DNA from: Adiantum capillus-veneris
Lineage: Eukaryota; Streptophyta; Polypodiopsida; Polypodiales; Pteridaceae
Length of the DNA: 64,000 nt
Assembly (NCBI GenBank): GCA_014529385.2
Contig: CM043968.1
Coordinates: forward strand, 129,883,018 to 129,947,017
Reading direction: 5' to 3'
The number at the start of each line of letters is the position of its first letter. Within the stretch, counting starts at the first letter, position 1. The notes beneath the pieces were generated by a model, which did no database searches, was not told where the DNA came from, and worked only from the letters and a program-made list of their open reading frames with translations. A program made the position numbers and the translations under genes. Positions 59,309 to 64,000 of the stretch are shown in pieces.

Positions 59309-62300
59309 GTTAGAAAAAGCTTTCTTGATGCAAAAATATTATAATGGTTTTTTTTTGTGCTCTCCCAAATGGAGGATGTCTGGTTTGAATTTAACATCTT
59401 TAACTATGGGCATTGGTTAAATGAACACATAAACTTTCAAACAGATTGAAGGGAATTTATTAAGCGCTTATGGTTGGGAATTGAGGTAGGTTGTTGTATG
59501 TCTGCTCACTGGTTTTTCTTATGAAGGTTTGAGTTGCATAAACTCATAGGGTTGGGATTGAATTTGCCAGCTATTGGTTAATGTTTTGACCTCGTATTGT
59601 TGCTCTTGGAAATTGTGTTCGGATTGAGTTGTTATTACATGAATTTGTTTTAATGGGGTTAGATGGGCCAACTAAGCTGGCACTGATTATGGTTTGCACA
59701 ACCTATTAGCTACTATTGTATACAGGCCGATTGTAAGGGGTTTTTTTCGGATCTCGGGTCGTATTTTGATGTACTATCTGCTAGCATGGATAATTTGAAT
59801 ACTGGGAACTGTTTTGGGGATGCTTCCGTGTGGTTTTGGACAGCCAGTGCCGTAGGTATTGATGACATAAGGGTTGGTATGACCGGCTAAAGCTGCTCTT
59901 ACTGCTCCTATTTGGGTGGATCTAGTTAAGGCTTTTGACTTTGGGAAATGACAGTATAAAATCTTGCCAATGCTCTTCTGGTATGAGTCTTCTTAGCAAT
60001 CTGAGGATTGATTTGCTAGCTGGTCTTTATGGGTAGCTAGCTTGCATGGTATAAATTTTTTTTGCCTTTATCTTTATGGGTTTGTCTCCCCCTCTTTGCT
60101 GAGATGAGTAGAACTTGGTACTGATAGAATGCTATGGCTGGGAATTGAAATTGTAAGTAGGTTGCATAAAGCATCATATGGTTGAAGCTTGTTTTGCTGG
60201 TTAATATATGGATCTCTCACTAATGATTCTACCGGTTCTATTCTCTACGGATTACTACTGGTCATAAAGTATCTATTGAATGTAAGCATTAAGAATTGTT
60301 GAGAAATGTTCTCTTATTGCTTCTTCTGGCTTTCTTCTGAGAATTTGAGGAATATGATTGGTTATGATTGGACATGACAATCGATTTATTACCAGTTATA
60401 CTGGTATTGGGATGCACGGCCTTATGGAGGGGAATGATACTCCTTTTTTAGTTTCTGATGATGTTAGGAGAAAAGACCACCATATTTGCATAATATTCTT
60501 TTACTTGCTGATAAATTGCCTAATTATATCCTATTGCATGCAATGATGGGCTCGTGTTACGGTTCAAAGTTTAACACACCTAGCTAATTAAAAGGAATTT
60601 TGCATATACATTGGATAGGTTTGCTGTCTATACCGGCTGACTAGCCGATCTTGTCACATTATCCCACCTGGCTTTTACAGGTACTTGAGAAGGTATGGTC
60701 TTTCACTGATTGGTTTTGGGAAAAAGAATGTGGTGACATGAATGTACATAGGTAAAACTGGATTTACTGATTAAATTCATTGACAAATGCAGATTTTATC
60801 TCTCATTAATGGTATTCTGATATTGTTCCTATTGGAATGATACTGGTCTTCGACTTGGATAGATAATCTTGCTGGTACGGGACTTCTACAGTACTGGTAC
60901 TGGTTCTCTCTTTTTTCGTGTAGAGAATATTGTAAGAAAACTGTAGGGATAGTGTGGCTTATGAGAGCAGGTTTTTATTTCAAAACTGTACCTCTGTTGA
61001 GAATACCCATCACTTACCCTAATCATAGTTGGCTTTCGGTCTGTTTGTCGGGTAGTAGATACGGGATATTGGTTGCTTTTTTGTATAGGATTGTACAAAT
61101 TGTTGCTTAGGATACTAATAACAAACACTTTGATTTGGTTTTGACTACATTTGGCTGCACTTAGGGCTGATATGCAGTAATCAGCCTTGATTTTATGGAC
61201 CTAGTATCCAGCTAATTCGGTGGACTTGACACAACAATAGGCTGTCGTTGTTTCTTTTTTTTTTCTGCTCTATGGTGTACAGGAACGTTGTAGACCATAT
61301 ATACATTAGGACTCACCTCTTCTCTATGTAAATATACCGTTGGAGTACTTTTGGTTGGTATATACCGCTTGTATATATCAAAGACTTCTTGATTTGGGCT
61401 ATATGGGCTCGTAATCAACCACGGTTTGGTTTTAGACTTTTGTTAAGCTGTTGGGCTTTGCTTTGGTGCATCTAACTTGGGAGTATGCTAATGGTTGGTG
61501 TGTTGCAGGTTTGTTGGTTTTATTGAATCACATCATTGATGGAAAAATGCAACTATTGTCTTGGTCTTTTGAGAGATTCTCTGATGGGATGCTCTTTATT
61601 GGGGGATTACAGTTTACTATTTTTTGGACTGTAGTAATGTATCATCTGGTTCAGGCCCTGTCGACCTCGGGATACGATTGCCAGATACTAAACTTGACTG
61701 ATACAATTCTAAAAATTGATAAATTGTTGAACAATTGCTGATCTGAGGAAGATTTTGACTTCAAAAACTGCATTAAACTTACTCTTTTTGAAAATATTTA
61801 ACCTTATTTAGATAATGATAAGAAACAATTGGAAAAACCTTTTTCATACTTTATTTTACACTTCAAATTAATAGAGGGATGTACAATGCAAAAGAGTTTA
61901 CCTAACACTTTGATAATCTTGTTTTTTTGCATTATGGAAACTGTTACACATCACTTATATCTAAACAGCATGGATTTCTTCTTAGGCTAGTACCACGGTG
62001 ACATGGATGACAACTAGGTCACCCCAATTACCTGTTATGCGGTCTGAAAATTAACGAATACTTTGTTTTCTTACTTTGGATGCAGGTAAGGGTGTCCTTT
62101 CCTTGGATGCTATTTGAGAGGATGAAATGCTGTACACTTATACTGTAACATTAATCAGGACCTTCTTTCCCTAATATGGCCCGATACTGAGATGTATTTT
62201 TTTGGATATTCAGTCGAAAAGAATACATGATTTTGTACTATGGATTGTAGACATTGGTCTTTGTAGTTTGTCTCATGTGTTATGTATATTGTAAATAGAT

Positions 62301-62319
62301 TAAACTCTCTCTCCTTAAG
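59309..62319 (+). other. Intron-like, T-rich sequence of the candidate gene
   Basis: Long T-rich stretches, frequent TGCAG and GTAAG and few ORFs make this look like introns and a 3' UTR (ending around 62290 with TGTTATGTATATTGTAAATA) rather than transposon. Loose repeats of GGTTGGGATTGAATTTG and GGCTGGGAATTGAAATTG occur at about 59550 and 60138. Confidence 0.4.
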
Positions 62320-64000
62320 TGTGCGCGTATGTCGCACGTGTCAATGTAAGGAACTTGCCGATACACCGTGTACGAGCCACAAATGGCTCCAAGCACACAA
62401 CAAGCCTAAACTAGTAAGCTCAAAGAAAGCGATGGTGTGTCACTCACCGCTCTACGCTTGCTTCATGGAGGATTTCTCACCGCGAAGAAGAAGGAGCCGT
62501 CGCTTCTCCGCACTCAACCGCTTAGCCGCCGCCATGCCGTCGTCGCAATGCTCGATTGCACACACTCTCTCTCTCTCTCTCTCACGCATACAGACAAACA
62601 CAAGGAGATGAAGAAGAAGAAGATGGAGATGGAGCAAGAGCACTCTTCTATTGCACAAATGAGAGAATGAGTGAATTTTAGGTTTAGTTGACTTTTATAT
62701 GAGCTGGCTCCATTCACACTTGGGCGCCCATGCTTAGCCAACTAATCCCTTGAATGTTCCAGTTAGAGTGCACCTCTCATCGGCGATCACTCTTACCCTT
62801 TTCCTATTGGACCTACAAGCCCGGTACCTGACTCTACCAAATAAATAATACAATGTCCGTTGTAGGTTACAACGTCCGTCTCGTAGGTGATAGGGTGTCC
62901 GTGAGCTGTGAGGGTTAACATGCCCCCCTTCGTGATGTAGATTCCGTCCTCGGAAGCTATTGAGTTGAAGCTCGTTCGTCGAGGTGGAAGAGCATTTGAG
63001 ATGAATGTCCTTAGCCTTCTTCAGCCACTGCAAAATCAAACAACATTGGCACAGTAATTGCATTCTCATAAGCGATTAAAAAGCATATGCAGTTTTAGGC
63101 AGACAAATTGATGGGTAACAGAATTTAAAACAATTTGTCAGCAATAAACATTAAATTGCAATATAATCAAATGCATAAACAGATGTAAAGGTAAAAAATT
63201 AAACAAGTATGAGGTCGCAAATTTAACGGTCGAAAGGCACTAGAGATCGACTATTAATACCATGGGTAAGCTTCTTAATTTTCTTTGGTCAATTAAGTTG
63301 TTTAATCGCGAGAGCCAAGTATTTCATGTGCGAGGGCTGACTAGAGGCTATACCTAGAAGATCTTGTAGTTAAGCTACGATAAAAGGAATTTCTCATGAA
63401 ATCATCGCCTGACTGATTACCTTTTCTTTGACCCCCCAAAGTCTTTTCACAGTGATTCAATTTTGTTGTGTGTGCTTATTTTGTATGACTTGGGTTTTTT
63501 GCTTTTTAAGGAAAAGCGCCCACACTGGGAACCTCTAGGGCTCTAGTACCATAGGCGATACATATGAGTGAAGTACCCAATCAAGCTGAGATTTCTCTTC
63601 CAGGTTAAGATTTTACAATGTGGCACTTTGATTTTTTGTTTGTTCATTTTCAGCATTTTAATTTTGTAACTTTGGGGGGTCATATAACACTAATACACCT
63701 CCCCAGGCTCATTACACAAGTAAAATCCCTTTATAATACTTAAGCTAAAGGTCAATAGGGTCAAGCCCACTAGAAATCCCTAGTACATTTCACACAATGC
63801 TGCCTAAATCAGATTAAGAACCTAAGTAACCATTGATTATTAGGAAGGCATTCCCCATGGTATTAAGAGAAGATCTCTAACACCTAACTTGGTCAAACTA
63901 GCTTAGTCGGACTGCTTGATTTTTTAATTCTAGACAAGTGATTATGACAACAAATTCATTGAATTTAATGTTTGGTACTAAGCAAATGCGTTGAATATTA
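62320..64000 (-). mobile_element. Gypsy element G2, left part, runs off the window
   Basis: LTR 62320-62920 (TGTGCGCG...GTTAACA). Polypurine tract 62921-62932 (GAAGGGGGGCA on the minus strand). Then 3' internal non-coding sequence homologous to 48680-49374. From about 63640 it continues as sequence not present in G1, which shows what G1 lost next to its gag fragment. No ORF is seen to 64000. Confidence 0.8.

Overview
This 64 kb window is nuclear DNA from a land plant. The evidence is one gene split into at least 12 short exons with GT-AG introns, whose product matches the plant CofD-like (UPF0052) family, plus plant-type LTR retrotransposons with tRNA-iMet primer sites and dense CT/GA microsatellites. 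I cannot name the species. The abundance of L1-like LINEs with an ORF1p-type first ORF would fit a non-seed plant, but that is only a weak inference. There are no operons, rRNA genes or CRISPR arrays.

Layout. (1) 1-21542 is a nest of at least seven copies of one LTR family, called family N here. Its LTRs are about 1.1-1.23 kb, starting TGTCACGTGACA and ending CCTAACA/CCTTACA in the sense direction. Two copies have perfect 5-bp target duplications. Most copies lack pol and carry instead one conserved ORF of about 600 codons with a coiled coil, an Asp/His-rich repeat and a conserved C-terminus. One copy (19640-21095) joins Ty3-type gag and protease to the same Asp/His and C-terminal segments. 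(2) 21543-23357 is a 5'-truncated LINE and a possible SINE between CT microsatellites. (3) 23427-29855 is the CofD-like gene; the exon that should hold its start codon and first conserved glycines is not visible. (4) 30100-37559 holds gypsy, LINE and copia fragments and an ancient AT-rich direct duplication. (5) 37560-46505 is another gag-only LTR element (F). Its right LTR is split by a nearly full-length, decayed LINE (41748-46300) sitting inside a GA microsatellite; its left LTR shows the same site without the LINE. (6) 46504-52400 holds copia remnants and a gypsy derivative with a gag start and no pol (G). (7) 52400-59100 is mostly repeats, with two overlapping paralogous mini-ORFs at 54229-54656. 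(8) 59147-62319 looks like the start of a gene (TATA box, a 13-codon first exon, intron-like sequence). (9) From 62320 a second G-family element runs off the right edge.

The main biology is transposon ecology: LTR elements that have lost pol but share a conserved non-pol ORF, and LINEs whose ends repeatedly coincide with CT/GA microsatellites. The CofD-like gene is the only host gene I can identify confidently.
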